Assembly (NCBI RefSeq): GCF_029964055.1
Contig: NZ_CP124836.1
Coordinates: forward strand, 1-64,000
DNA length: 64,000 nucleotides
Direction: 5' to 3'
Origin: Arthrobacter sp. EM1
GTDB lineage: Bacteria > Actinomycetota > Actinomycetes > Actinomycetales > Micrococcaceae
Part shown: one piece after another, positions 16,420 to 24,091 of the stretch
Layout: each line of letters begins with the position of its first letter
Position numbering within the stretch: position 1 is the stretch's first letter
The notes under the pieces: model-generated
What the model was told of the DNA's origin: nothing
Databases searched by the model: none
Seen by the model: only the letters and a program-made list of their open reading frames with translations
Position numbers and translations under genes: made by a program

Positions 16420-17868
16420 TCAGTACCGGGCGGCGACGGGGTACAGCTGCATCCCGGACATATAGGCCAGGTCCGTCACTGTAAGCCCGGCGTCCTCGTT
16501 CAGCGCCTGGACCACACGGCCGCCGCCGAGGTAGATCGCAACGTGATAAAACCCCGGTGCGGAGCCCCACACCAGTAGGTCTCCGGGGACGGCCTGCGAC
16601 AGCGGAACGTGTACAGGGGCTTGGGCGAACTGCTGGGACGCGGTGCGGGGCAGGTACTTCCCGGCAGCGGCGAACGCGTTTTGCACCAGGCCGGAACAGT
16701 CGAAGCCATAAGGCCCCGTTCCGCCGTACTGGTAGAAATAGGGCGACCCCACCTTACCGAGAGCCACGGAGATCGCGGTCTGGATGGAGCCGCCGGGCGC
16801 TGGCGCCGGCGCTGGTGCTGGCGCCGGCGCTGGTGCGGGTGCTGGCGCCGGCGCTGGCGCTGGTGCGGGTGCGGGTGCGGGTGCTGGCGCGGGTGCCGGT
16901 GCAGGTGCGGGTGCCGGGACCGGCGCGGCGGCTGGCGGAGCCGGGTTTGGAACGTTGATGACCGGGGCAGCCGGGAGGTTGGTCCCGGGAGCGGCATTTC
17001 CCGCAGCGGAGGTGTTTGTGGCGGGGGTCCCGACGCCGGCCTGCGACCCTGCCGCCGGGGCTGCGGCAGCAGTGACTGCCCCGAGCCGATCCTGCTGTCG
17101 CTGACGTTCCAGGGCATCCACCCGGGCCGATTCCAACGCAACCGTGGTGTTCTTGAGATCCGCGAGCTGTTCCACAAGCACGGTCCGCTGCGCTTTGGCC
17201 TCGGCCACGGCCGTCCGCTGGGCCTCGTTGGCATGCTCGGCGTCGAGCTTCCGTGCCTCCGCCGTCCGTGCGGCTTCATCGGCGGCCCGGTTGGCGTCGG
17301 CGGCTGCGGCCGTCAGCGATTCCGCGGCCGCGGCCGCGGTTTCTGCCGATTCGAAGGCCCTGGTTCGGCCAGCCGTCACGGCCTCGAGGGTTGCGGCCTG
17401 CTGCAGGGCGTTGGTGCCACCGCTGACAAAGCTGCTCAGTGCGGGATTAAGTCCGCCGTTGCGGTAGAGGTCGCCGGCGAGCTGGCCGATCTGCTTGCGC
17501 GTTTTCTGCTGTTCCATCCCGGCGGCGGAGGCTTTGGCGGCGGCAACCGTGGCGGCGTCCCGACGCATCTGGAGCTCCCCGAGGGCTTCGCCGTAAGCGT
17601 TATTGGCCTGCAGGGAGGCGGCGAGGCTGGTGTCCTGGGCTGCGGAGGCGTCGGCCAGCAGCCGGTCAATCGAGGTGACTTGCGCTGCCGTCGCGCCTTC
17701 ACTGGCTTTCGCGGCTGCGATCTCGTCAGGAGACGGGACCGCCGGCGAGGCCGGGACCTGGAAAGCCGGCGGCAGGGTGGCGGCGTTGGCGGGCAGGGCC
17801 AAGGATCCCAGAAGTACAACTGAGGCGCACAGTGCGGCCGTCTTTCGGCCGGAACCGGTCCAAATCAT
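16420..17868 (-). CDS. Secreted NlpC/P60 (C40) peptidoglycan endopeptidase with coiled coil and Ala-Pro linker
   Basis: A 482-residue RipA-like hydrolase. A signal peptide (cleavage near ANA-AT) is followed by an Ala/Gln-rich coiled coil (about residues 45-265), an Ala-Pro repeat linker (about 311-358) and a C40 domain (about 365-482). Catalytic Cys391 is in YGFDCSGLVQNAF and His442 in FYHVAIYLGGGRVVQA. The third polar residue seems to fall at Gln/Asn in VVQALNE rather than the usual His. It is expected to cut D-Glu-meso-Dap bonds in cell-wall stem peptides during growth or division. It is convergent with the ABC permease gene. Confidence 0.92.
   Translation of the reverse strand: MIWTGSGRKTAALCASVVLLGSLALPANAATLPPAFQVPASPAVPSPDEIAAAKASEGATAAQVTSIDRLLADASAAQDTSLAASLQANNAYGEALGELQMRRDAATVAAAKASAAGMEQQKTRKQIGQLAGDLYRNGGLNPALSSFVSGGTNALQQAATLEAVTAGRTRAFESAETAAAAAESLTAAAADANRAADEAARTAEARKLDAEHANEAQRTAVAEAKAQRTVLVEQLADLKNTTVALESARVDALERQRQQDRLGAVTAAAAPAAGSQAGVGTPATNTSAAGNAAPGTNLPAAPVINVPNPAPPAAAPVPAPAPAPAPAPAPAPAPAPAPAPAPAPAPAPAPAPAPAPAPGGSIQTAISVALGKVGSPYFYQYGGTGPYGFDCSGLVQNAFAAAGKYLPRTASQQFAQAPVHVPLSQAVPGDLLVWGSAPGFYHVAIYLGGGRVVQALNEDAGLTVTDLAYMSGMQLYPVAARY
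16795..16935. repeat. GC-rich short tandem repeat encoding the Ala-Pro linker
   Basis: Tandem six-base units of the form GCTGGC/GCGGGT with small changes give about 23 alternating Ala-Pro dipeptides in the NlpC/P60 protein on the minus strand. Such a tract is rigid at the protein level and prone to length change by slippage at the DNA level. Confidence 0.9.
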
Positions 17869-17969
17869 GGGTCAACCTCGTTGCAGTGTCGGGCTGGAGC
17901 GGGCGGGCCGGGTTTCCGGCAGATGAAAACCCGCGGCTGATCCCCAGCACGGTCGAGGCTACGTGCCAA

Positions 17970-18034
17970 TTGCCACTTTGGCAACAATGGTCACATCAAT
18001 AACATAAACAACAACAATGTCATTTGTTGTCATT
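17970..18034. promoter_or_regulatory. AT-rich repeat patch upstream of the NlpC/P60 gene
   Basis: In the 269-bp gap before the hydrolase gene there is an inverted repeat TTGCCA-CTT-TGGCAA (17970-17984), then an AT-rich patch with a direct repeat GTCATT at 18019 and 18029 (10-bp spacing), overlapping a weaker inverted repeat. The spacing of one helical turn fits a dimeric response regulator. No regulator can be named with confidence, and no clear -35/-10 is seen. Confidence 0.35.
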
Positions 18035-18137
18035 GTGCCGGGTGTGTCGCCACAAGGGGCGCACAGCGCTGTCCCGCGGCGGTCCTCCCGGGCAAGGGCA
18101 AGGGCACGGCTGTGGCCGTGCGCCGGTGGCTGCCGGG

Positions 18138-18590
18138 CTAGCCCCAGCCGAGTTCGTGCAGGCGCTCGTCGCTGATGCCGAAGTGGTGCGCGATCTCGTG
18201 GACCACCGTCACAGTCACTTCCTCGATCACGTCCTCGCGGGATTCGCAGATCTCCAGGATCGGCGCGCGGTAAATCGTGATGCGGTCCGGCAGCGAGCCG
18301 GCGTCCCACCATGAGTCCCGTTCGGTCAGCGGCACACCCTCGTATAAGCCCAGCAGCACGGTGTCCGGGTCCTCGCCGGGCTGGGGGATGTAGTCGTCCT
18401 CGATGAAGATGGCCACATTGTTCATGGTCTTGGCGAGTTCAGCCGGGATGTGGTCCAGGGCGTCAGTCACCGCGGCTTCGAAGTCCGACTCGGACATCGG
18501 GAACGGTGCGCGGGTGTGGCCGGTGCCGTGTCCGCCGTCGTCCGGTCGGTCCGGGATGATTGGCAGGCCTGGCGGCAGGGAAGCTGGCAT
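18138..18590 (-). CDS. Minimal zinc metallopeptidase (MpgA/DUF1025-type zincin)
   Basis: A 150-residue protein with the zincin motif VVHEIAHHFGISDERLHELGW near the C-terminus (HExxHxxG-x4-H arrangement), preceded by ITIYRAPILEICESREDVIEEV, which is typical of PF06262-type small metallopeptidases. It also has FEAAVTDALDHIPAELAKTMNNVAIFIED, the usual N-terminal part. Residues 1-31 have no family counterpart, so the true start may be the in-frame ATG at 18497; neither start has a strong ribosome site. Cytoplasmic; substrate unknown. Confidence 0.87.
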   Translation of the reverse strand: MPASLPPGLPIIPDRPDDGGHGTGHTRAPFPMSESDFEAAVTDALDHIPAELAKTMNNVAIFIEDDYIPQPGEDPDTVLLGLYEGVPLTERDSWWDAGSLPDRITIYRAPILEICESREDVIEEVTVTVVHEIAHHFGISDERLHELGWG

Positions 18591-18611
18591 AGCTGAAACC
18601 CTAGCGCCGAA

Positions 18612-19604
18612 TCAGCGGGACCTGCGCCGGGTCAGCCCAACCCCCACGAGGCAGATGGCACCGCCCACCAGGCCCCAGACGGTAGGGATCTCGCCGAGCA
18701 CAAGCCAGGAAATGAGGATCGTGGTGCCGGGCACCAGATAGGTGGTGGCGGCGAGCCGGCCGGCATCGATCATCGAGAGTGCATAGGCCCAGGTGGTGAA
18801 CGCAATCGCGGTGGGGAATACGCCGAGGTAAACGAGTCCCAGGGTGGCCGGCAGCGGGGCGGCCTGCAGTTCGGCAAACAGTTGTCCGCTGAAGGGCAGG
18901 CAGCAGACGGCGCCGACCATGATTCCGAACCAGGTGGCCTGGGCAGCGGGAATCTTCCGCAGCACGGGCTTCTGCACGATCACACTGACCGCGGCCAGGG
19001 CAGCGGCCAGCAGGCAGAGCAGCACCCCGGTGACGTCCGCCGGCGACCGCTGGCCGGAGCCGAGCGCGATCACGGCAACCCCGCCAAACGCAACGAGGCT
19101 GCCGATAATCAGCCAGCGCGGGAAGCCTTCCTTGAGGATCACCCCGGCCATGATGGCGACCATAATCGGGTTGACGTTGATCAGCAGGGCCGCCGTGCCG
19201 GCGTCGAGGAGATGTTCTGCGGCGTTCAGTGCAACGTTGTAGCCGCCGAACCACATGATGCCGTAGGCCAGGATCGGCCACCATTCGCGTCCCCGGGGGA
19301 GCTTGCTGTTTTTCAGCAGGCGCGGCAACACCACAAGGCCAAGAACGACGGCGGCAATCGCCAGTCTGCCGAGGGTCAGGGAGCCGGGGGAGAAGCTGGG
19401 CCCCACGGCTCGAATGCCCACAAAGGCCGAGGCCCACAGGACCACTGTGACGATGACGGCGGCAATGCCGAGCCGACTGATCTGTCCCGTGTCGGGGGCG
19501 CGCTTCAAGGGCTGGACTGCGGGAGTGTTCGGCGGCACGCTGTCGGTGCCGTCCGTGTGCGCGCTGTCCGGTTGGGGGGAGCCTGTCTGGGCTGTTGTTG
19601 CCAT
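18612..19604 (-). CDS. EamA/DMT-family transporter
   Basis: A 330-residue, ten-span drug/metabolite transporter. After a 45-residue polar N-terminus, two EamA repeats can be followed: VILWASAFVGIRAVGPSFSPGSLTLGRL and LLCLLAAALAAVSVIVQKPVLRKIP, with the helix-ending motifs LLINVNPIMVAIMAGVILKEG and AATTYLVPGTTILISWLVLGEIPT. This pattern marks YdcZ/RhaT-like exporters of amino acids or metabolites. It lies 21 bp before the metallopeptidase gene on the same strand. Substrate unknown. Confidence 0.9.
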   Translation of the reverse strand: MATTAQTGSPQPDSAHTDGTDSVPPNTPAVQPLKRAPDTGQISRLGIAAVIVTVVLWASAFVGIRAVGPSFSPGSLTLGRLAIAAVVLGLVVLPRLLKNSKLPRGREWWPILAYGIMWFGGYNVALNAAEHLLDAGTAALLINVNPIMVAIMAGVILKEGFPRWLIIGSLVAFGGVAVIALGSGQRSPADVTGVLLCLLAAALAAVSVIVQKPVLRKIPAAQATWFGIMVGAVCCLPFSGQLFAELQAAPLPATLGLVYLGVFPTAIAFTTWAYALSMIDAGRLAATTYLVPGTTILISWLVLGEIPTVWGLVGGAICLVGVGLTRRRSR

Positions 19605-19733
19605 ACAGCCAATCTAGTGCGTCCAGGGTCTTTGGGACTGGCGGAAATCGGCCACGTCCAGCCGGGTCCCCGGCAGTTGCGGCCGGACGGGACCTAGCTG
19701 CCGACGCGGCTCACCGCAGGGGCGGGCGGCGGC

Positions 19734-20267
19734 CTAAATGGCCGCAGCGACCGCAGCGAGCGCGGTCGATCCGTGCCGCCACTGCTGCCAGTGGAGGGGC
19801 ACATCCACATGCGCTGCAGGGTCCAAAGTCACGAGCGTACGGCGCTTCAGCTCCGCCGAGACCTCGATTTCGGGGAGCAGTCCCCATCCCATCCCCCAAC
19901 GGATGGCTTCGCCGGACACATGGGCGGCCGGGACGTAATGCCGCGGCGGCTGGAGTTCCACGTTGCCCACGTCCCGCAGGTACCGGTCCTGCAGGTCGTC
20001 CTTGCGGTCGAACATGATGACCGGGGCGCCGGCAAGTGTTTCCGCCGCCGTCCCGCGGGGGAACCACCGGGCGGCGAAGTCCGGCGTGCAAACCGGCAGG
20101 CAGCGCATGACACCCAGCCGCCGGGAGGAACAGGCCGGCGCCGCCTTGGCCGTAGTGGTGATGGCCGCGGACGCGGCACCGCTGCGGAGGAGCTCCAGGG
20201 AGTAGTCCTGGTCCTCGCGCGGAATTTCCAGCTGGACCGTGCCGGCCACCGCGGCCAGTCCGGACAG
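19734..20267 (-). pseudogene. argP: argP/lysG (LysR family) remnant lacking its DNA-binding half
   Basis: The last 178 residues match the effector domain of ArgP/LysG: LSGLAAVAGTVQLEIPREDQDYSLELLRSGAASAAIT, LGVMRCLPVCTPDFAARWFP, PVIMFDRKDDLQDRYLRDVGN and HVSGEAIRWGMGWGLLPEI. The normal family has about 300 residues with an N-terminal winged helix; here homology stops at about base 20267. The in-frame residues upstream are only the antisense of an argO fragment. Without the DNA-binding domain it cannot act as the arginine/lysine-responsive activator. See the argO remnant next to it. Confidence 0.82.
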
Positions 20268-20439
20268 GCGGTGGTGGTTTGCTGCCGGCGCCGGGCTGGG
20301 CAGCATCGCGTGGTTCGGCGCACTCGGGGCCGGCGCCCGGCTCCTGGCGCCGGTATTCGCCCGGCCGGGCAGCTGGCGCATGTTCGACGGCGGCATCGCC
20401 CTGGTCATGGTCACCCTGGCTGTCATGCTCGTAGTCTGA
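20260..20439 (+). pseudogene. argO: argO/lysE amino-acid exporter remnant (last 58 residues)
   Basis: The plus strand encodes the C-terminal end of a LysE/ArgO exporter: RRWWFAAGAGLGSIAWFGALGAGARLLAPVFARPG, then a final transmembrane helix and TGA at 20437. Only about 58 of some 205 residues remain. Homology begins at about 20266, exactly where argP homology on the other strand ends. In intact genomes argP and argO are divergent neighbours, so one deletion has removed both 5' ends and the shared promoter. Confidence 0.8.
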
Positions 20440-20491
20440 ACCTGTCAGCCGTTCCGCATTGCACGTCACTCAACACCCCAAGGGATTCCCC

Positions 20492-21130
20492 ATGTACGTC
20501 CCCTCGCATTTCTCCGCCGACCGGCTTGCCATCAAGGAGCTGCTCTCGAACCCCGGGGCGGCCAACCTCGTGACATCAACGGAAAGTGGACTGCTCGCTA
20601 CGCTGCTGCCGTTCGTCTATGACCCGGAGGCGGGTGGGCACGGGGCACTATTGGGCCATGTCGCCCGCAACAACGACCAGTGGCTGCAGCCGGCCCTGGG
20701 CGAATCCCTGGTCATCATCCAGCGGGCCGATGCCTACATTTCCCCGTCCTGGTACCCGTCCAAGGCCGAACACGGCCGGGTTGTGCCAACGTGGAACTAC
20801 ACCACCGCGCACGTCTACGGCCGGCTCGTCGTCCATGACGACCCGGTCTGGGTGGAGGACCTTGTCCGGCGGCTGACCGCACTGCATGAAGCAGCCTCGG
20901 CGAAGCCGTGGACGGTGGACGATGCCCCTGGCCGTTTTGTCGCCGGCCAGCTCCGGGCAATTGTCGGCGTCGAACTAGTCATTACGAGGGTGGAAGCAAA
21001 ACGAAAGCTCAGCCAGAACCGGTCGACGGACGATATTGGCGGCGTCATTACCGGGCTGCGGGCCAGGGGAGAGCTGGAATCGGCCGGCGATGTCGAGCGG
21101 GCGCAGCAGGAGACAATCCAGCGCAGCTGA
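20492..21130 (+). CDS. PaiB-family FMN-binding protein
   Basis: About 212 residues. ATG at 20492, with AAGGGA upstream, begins the characteristic MYVPSHFSADRLAIKELL; an upstream TTG is rejected. Other family marks are PFVYDPEAGGHGALLGHVARNNDQW, FQRADAYISPSWYPSK-type text and VVPTWNYTTAHVYGRL. PaiB proteins have a split-barrel flavin-binding fold and were named as negative regulators of protease production in Bacillus; in actinobacteria the function is usually untested. It starts 52 bp after the argO remnant. Confidence 0.9.
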   Translation: MYVPSHFSADRLAIKELLSNPGAANLVTSTESGLLATLLPFVYDPEAGGHGALLGHVARNNDQWLQPALGESLVIIQRADAYISPSWYPSKAEHGRVVPTWNYTTAHVYGRLVVHDDPVWVEDLVRRLTALHEAASAKPWTVDDAPGRFVAGQLRAIVGVELVITRVEAKRKLSQNRSTDDIGGVITGLRARGELESAGDVERAQQETIQRS

Positions 21131-21159
21131 GCACTCCGCGGCCGGGCGGTTAGAAATTT

Positions 21160-21189
21160 TTGGAAATTCCGGGCGTCTGCCCTTATAGT
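21160..21189 (+). promoter_or_regulatory. Candidate promoter for the tRNA cluster
   Basis: TTGGAA at 21160 and TATAGT at 21184 with an 18-bp spacer, about 90 bp before tRNA-Glu. The pair is close to the housekeeping consensus, which is rare in this GC-rich window. Confidence 0.5.
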
Positions 21190-21278
21190 TTTATAGTCCA
21201 GTTCGGAGCAACTCGAAAGGACAAAAACGAACGGCTTCGGCCCTTTATTTTTGCCCTGGTGAGCCGAATTGAGTCTTG

Positions 21279-21351
21279 GCCCCCATCGTCTAGCGGCCTA
21301 GGACACCGCCCTTTCACGGCGGCGGCACGGGTTCGAATCCCGTTGGGGGTA
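21279..21351 (+). tRNA. tRNA-Glu (anticodon TTC)
   Basis: A 73-nt cloverleaf: acceptor stem GCCCCCA, anticodon stem CCGCC/GGCGG around loop CTTTCAC with anticodon TTC, and T arm with GTTCGAATC. The 3' CCA is not encoded. First member of a Glu-Asp-Phe cluster. Confidence 0.96.
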
Positions 21352-21447
21352 CGCAAGGAACTGGTCAGGCCGGATGGGAAAGTCTGGTAGGCTAAGAGCC
21401 TTGAAAAATTGCAGTAGCGATACTGCAGAGAAGCAAGAAAATAGCAA

Positions 21448-21521
21448 GGCCCTGTAGCGCAGTTGGTTAGCGCGCCGCCCTGTCACGGCGGAGGTCGCGG
21501 GTTCAAGTCCCGTCAGGGTCG
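21448..21521 (+). tRNA. tRNA-Asp (anticodon GTC)
   Basis: A 74-nt cloverleaf: acceptor GGCCCTG/CAGGGTC with one G-U pair, anticodon stem CCGCC/GGCGG with loop CTGTCAC and anticodon GTC, T loop GTTCAAGTC. The 3' CCA is not encoded. Confidence 0.96.
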
Positions 21522-21569
21522 CTCTGATGGCCAGAAGAAATTCCGGCCATCATGGTGACGTGTCACCTA

Positions 21570-21645
21570 GGCTCTGTAGCTCAGTTGGTAGAGCGTTCGA
21601 CTGAAAATCGAAAGGTCACCGGATCGACGCCGGTCGGAGCCACCA
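21570..21645 (+). tRNA. tRNA-Phe (anticodon GAA), CCA encoded
   Basis: A 76-nt cloverleaf: acceptor GGCTCTG/CGGAGCC, anticodon stem TTCGA/TCGAA with loop CTGAAAA and anticodon GAA. Unlike its two neighbours it ends with a genome-encoded CCA at 21643-21645. Confidence 0.96.
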
Positions 21646-21651
21646 CTGGGA

Positions 21652-21688
21652 AGCATCAGTTCTTTTGGAACTGGTGCTTTTCTTCTTT
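21652..21688 (+). terminator. Intrinsic terminator of the tRNA cluster
   Basis: An 11-bp stem (AGCATCAGTTC paired with GAACTGGTGCT, one G-U pair), loop TTTTG, followed by TTTTCTTCTTT. It is the clearest classical Rho-independent terminator in the window. Confidence 0.9.
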
Positions 21689-21829
21689 AACGCCGCGGAT
21701 GCCGCTACCCCCGTTTGTGGGGCCGCGCGCCAACAGGGCTAGACTCGCACGCTGGGGAAAGAACGCTACGACCGCCGGCAGCCTGATCGGGCCGGTGGTG
21801 CAATCTCAACCGAAAAGTGATTCCTACAC

Positions 21830-22285
21830 GTGATCTTGAAGAATGCTGCACGAGCTCTGACCACTTGCACTTTCCTGGCCGCCCTGGCCCTCACCGGCTG
21901 TTCTGCGCCGGACGCCGGGAGCGCGCCGTCGTCCGCGGCTGCCAGCGCCGCGCCGTCGTCGGCAACGGCGAGTCCCAGCAGCTCCTCCAGCCCCTGGGGC
22001 GACTTTGCTACGGCGGGCGAGGCTTGCACCGCGATTTCCGAGCAGGCCACAGGCTCCACCCTGCTGCCTCTTGCTGCCGCACAGGGCACTGCCGCCGAGC
22101 TGGAACAGACCAAGACAGAACTGAGCCGCACCGCCAAGCGCGCGCCCGAGAGCATCAAGGCCGACTTCACCACCCTCAGCCAGGTGGCCATCGCTGGAAT
22201 CACGGATCAGACAGTTTTTTCCAGCGGTAAACTGCAGGACGCCATGGCGCCGGTGCAGAGCTGGCTCACCGCCAACTGCAAGTAG
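21830..22285 (+). CDS. Small secreted lipoprotein, function unknown
   Basis: A 151-residue lipoprotein: basic start, hydrophobic core and lipobox LALTGC with Cys24 as the lipidation site. A Ser/Ala/Pro-rich tether (residues 28-55) precedes a small helical domain with two Cys (EACTAIS and the terminal NCK) that could form a disulphide. GTG start with only a weak purine-rich ribosome site; TTG at 21836 is an alternative. I do not recognise the domain. The gene is flanked by hairpins on both sides and appears monocistronic. Confidence 0.75.
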   Translation: MILKNAARALTTCTFLAALALTGCSAPDAGSAPSSAAASAAPSSATASPSSSSSPWGDFATAGEACTAISEQATGSTLLPLAAAQGTAAELEQTKTELSRTAKRAPESIKADFTTLSQVAIAGITDQTVFSSGKLQDAMAPVQSWLTANCK

Positions 22286-22323
22286 CAGGAATCCGGCACC
22301 GGTTCCTAACCTCCCGGCCGACG

Positions 22324-22356
22324 CTGGCCCCGAAGCGGTCGCCTTGTCGGGGCCAG
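22324..22356 (+). terminator. Hairpin terminator after the lipoprotein gene
   Basis: A perfect 10-bp stem (CTGGCCCCGA at 22324 with TCGGGGCCAG at 22347) and a 13-nt loop, 39 bp after the lipoprotein stop. It has no U tract, so it may be a U-less actinobacterial terminator. Confidence 0.6.
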
Positions 22357-22393
22357 GGACTAGGGTGGTGACAAAGAGAAGGGGAAGTGCCGC

Positions 22394-22858
22394 ATGGAAT
22401 ACCAGAATTCTCAGCCCGCAGCCGCAGCGGTGGCCGGGATGTCCGCCGAGGTGCCGATGCCCGGTGGTGGCCGCACCGTCATATCCGAGACCGCTGTGGC
22501 GAAGGTCGCGGGCATTGCCGCCCGCGCAGTCCCCGGCGTGTATTCCTTGGGATCGGGTCCGTCCCGGGCGCTGGGGGCTTTCCGCGACGCCGTCGGCAGT
22601 GCTGACCATGCCGCCGGTGTCCGCGCTGAAGTGGGCGATACCCAAGTGGCCGTCGACATCGATTTGGTAGCGCTCTACGGCACACCCCTTCACGCCCTGG
22701 CGGACCAGATCCGCGCCGCCGTGTACTCGGCGGTCGAGGAGCTCGTTGGTCTTCAGGTCATCGAAGTTAACATCGACATCAATGACGTCTACGTGCCTGG
22801 CCCGGCGAAATCCGGATCCCCGGCCGAGGCCCGGGCGGCAACGGAGGCAATCCAGTGA
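22394..22858 (+). CDS. Asp23/Gls24-family alkaline shock protein
   Basis: A 154-residue cytoplasmic protein with the Asp23 core: GRTVISETAVAKVAGIAARAVPGVYSL, VGDTQVAVDIDLVALYGTPLHALADQIRAAVYSAVEELVGLQVIEVNIDINDVYV. Asp23 proteins form abundant membrane-associated complexes under alkaline or envelope stress. Ribosome site AAGGGGAAG precedes the ATG. First gene of a five-gene operon with 4-bp ATGA/GTGA overlaps. Confidence 0.93.
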   Translation: MEYQNSQPAAAAVAGMSAEVPMPGGGRTVISETAVAKVAGIAARAVPGVYSLGSGPSRALGAFRDAVGSADHAAGVRAEVGDTQVAVDIDLVALYGTPLHALADQIRAAVYSAVEELVGLQVIEVNIDINDVYVPGPAKSGSPAEARAATEAIQ

Positions 22859-23046
22859 ATCTGACAGTTGCGGGGATCGCAGTCGGCGCGTTCGTCGCGT
22901 TTATGTCGTTTCAGTTCGGCGTCTGGGGCTTTCTCGGTGCCTTGTTGTTCATGGGAATCGGCGCCCTGCTGGGCCGCGCCGCGGAAGGGAAACTGGACCT
23001 GCGTAGCGTGCTTGACGCCCTCACAGGCCGGCGTTCTTCCTCATGA
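22855..23046 (+). CDS. DUF2273-like small membrane protein
   Basis: A 63-residue protein with two hydrophobic segments (LTVAGIAVGAFVAFMSFQFGVWGFLGALLFMGIGALLG) and a short basic tail. Small two-span proteins of this kind regularly sit beside Asp23 genes. GTG start overlaps the Asp23 stop by 4 bp and its own stop overlaps the next ATG. Probably a membrane partner in the Asp23 complex. Confidence 0.85.
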   Translation: MNLTVAGIAVGAFVAFMSFQFGVWGFLGALLFMGIGALLGRAAEGKLDLRSVLDALTGRRSSS

Positions 23047-23420
23047 GCGACGCTGCCGGGCCGAACGGTACGGTGCGGTCCGGACACACCAGGATCAGCA
23101 ACCAGGCGCTCACCAGCGTGGCGCAGACCGCCGCGGCCGAGGCCCTCGGCGTCACCCCGCAGGAGGTCCGCGCCGCATGGTCTGACGATAACGGGTTGCT
23201 GGCGCTGTCCGTCGTCGCGCCCATCACCGTCCCGCCGCTGACCGCGGTGCTGCGGGACGCCGGGCGGGTCGCGGGTTTTGGCGGTTCCGTCTGGGATCGT
23301 GCCGTGGCTGCCAAAGCCGAGATTCTCCGCCGGGTGACCGAGCTGAGCGGTGCCCGGCTGAGCCGGGTTGACATCCGGATCAGCGGCGCCAGCATGAGGG
23401 AAGGGGGGCGGGTCCGGTGA
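23043..23420 (+). CDS. Divergent Asp23-like protein
   Basis: A 125-residue protein: ISNQALTSVAQTAAAEALGVTPQEVRAAWSDDNGLLALSVVAPITVPP and a C-terminal RLSRVDIRISG strand give the alpha/beta arrangement of Asp23-family proteins, though with low visible similarity to the first gene of the operon. It is coupled on both sides by 4-bp overlaps. It may be a second, specialised Asp23 subunit. No signal peptide or membrane segment. Confidence 0.75.
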   Translation: MSDAAGPNGTVRSGHTRISNQALTSVAQTAAAEALGVTPQEVRAAWSDDNGLLALSVVAPITVPPLTAVLRDAGRVAGFGGSVWDRAVAAKAEILRRVTELSGARLSRVDIRISGASMREGGRVR

Positions 23421-24091
23421 GCCATACCTCCGATCATGCTGCTGGGAGCGGGCGCAACATCCCGCCCGCTCCGGCCGACGCGCCGTCGGCCGGGAACACG
23501 GCACCTGCAGGGGCCGGCGCCAAGGGCGTCCAGCAGATCCTCAAGCGCGAGACCCACTCCTCACGCGCCGTTGCCTCGATCATCGCCGCAGCCCTGGTTA
23601 TTGCCCTGTGCGTTTTTGCCCTCCTCGAAACCGCGGTCCGGGCCATCGGACAGCCCGCGTGGCTTGTGGATCCCCAGACTGCGGCGGAACAGGCGGTGGC
23701 GCTCCCGAGCGGGATTCCGCCGCTGCTGCTTGGCGTGGCCGGCGCGGTGTTGGTGATGGCGGGTTTGTTCTTTTTCCTAAACGCCATCCTGCCGGGACGC
23801 CGGGCGCGGCACCTTCTGCGGGACGGCCGTGCCGCCGTCGTTGTGGACGACGAGGTGATTGCCTCCGCACTGGCGCGCCGCGCACGGGTGGCCGCCAACG
23901 TAAGTCAGCAGCAGGTGATGGTGACGGTGTCCCGTCAGCAGGTCCAAGTCAACGTCCGTCCCACCTCCGGAGTCCCGCTGAAACCCGAGGTGCTTCTCGC
24001 CGCTGTCCAGGATGAGCTGCGGGACATGCGGCTGTCCCCGTTTCCTGAAGTTCGAGTCAATATAGCCCAGGCCGGGGTGATCGGCGCATGA
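23417..24091 (+). CDS. DUF6286-type membrane protein of the alkaline-shock operon
   Basis: A 224-residue protein. Residues 1-50 are Pro/Ala/Gly-rich; two transmembrane segments follow (about 57-80 and 105-128), then a cytoplasmic domain with LLRDGRAAVVVDDEVIASALARRARVAANVSQQQVMVTVSRQQVQVNVRPTSGVP. This layout is the actinobacterial DUF6286 type found beside Asp23. GTG start overlaps the upstream stop, and its TGA overlaps the next ATG. Likely a membrane scaffold for Asp23-type proteins. Confidence 0.8.
   Translation: MSHTSDHAAGSGRNIPPAPADAPSAGNTAPAGAGAKGVQQILKRETHSSRAVASIIAAALVIALCVFALLETAVRAIGQPAWLVDPQTAAEQAVALPSGIPPLLLGVAGAVLVMAGLFFFLNAILPGRRARHLLRDGRAAVVVDDEVIASALARRARVAANVSQQQVMVTVSRQQVQVNVRPTSGVPLKPEVLLAAVQDELRDMRLSPFPEVRVNIAQAGVIGA

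Noticed and set aside
16795..16935. Short tandem repeats that might suggest a CRISPR or minisatellite
   Set aside because: Units are six bases without spacers and code in frame for an Ala-Pro linker of a secreted hydrolase.
17869..17968. c-di-AMP (ydaO-type) riboswitch expected before some actinobacterial wall hydrolases
   Set aside because: I looked for the conserved core on the minus strand and saw only a short GGGTTT/AAACCC hairpin; no riboswitch can be supported.
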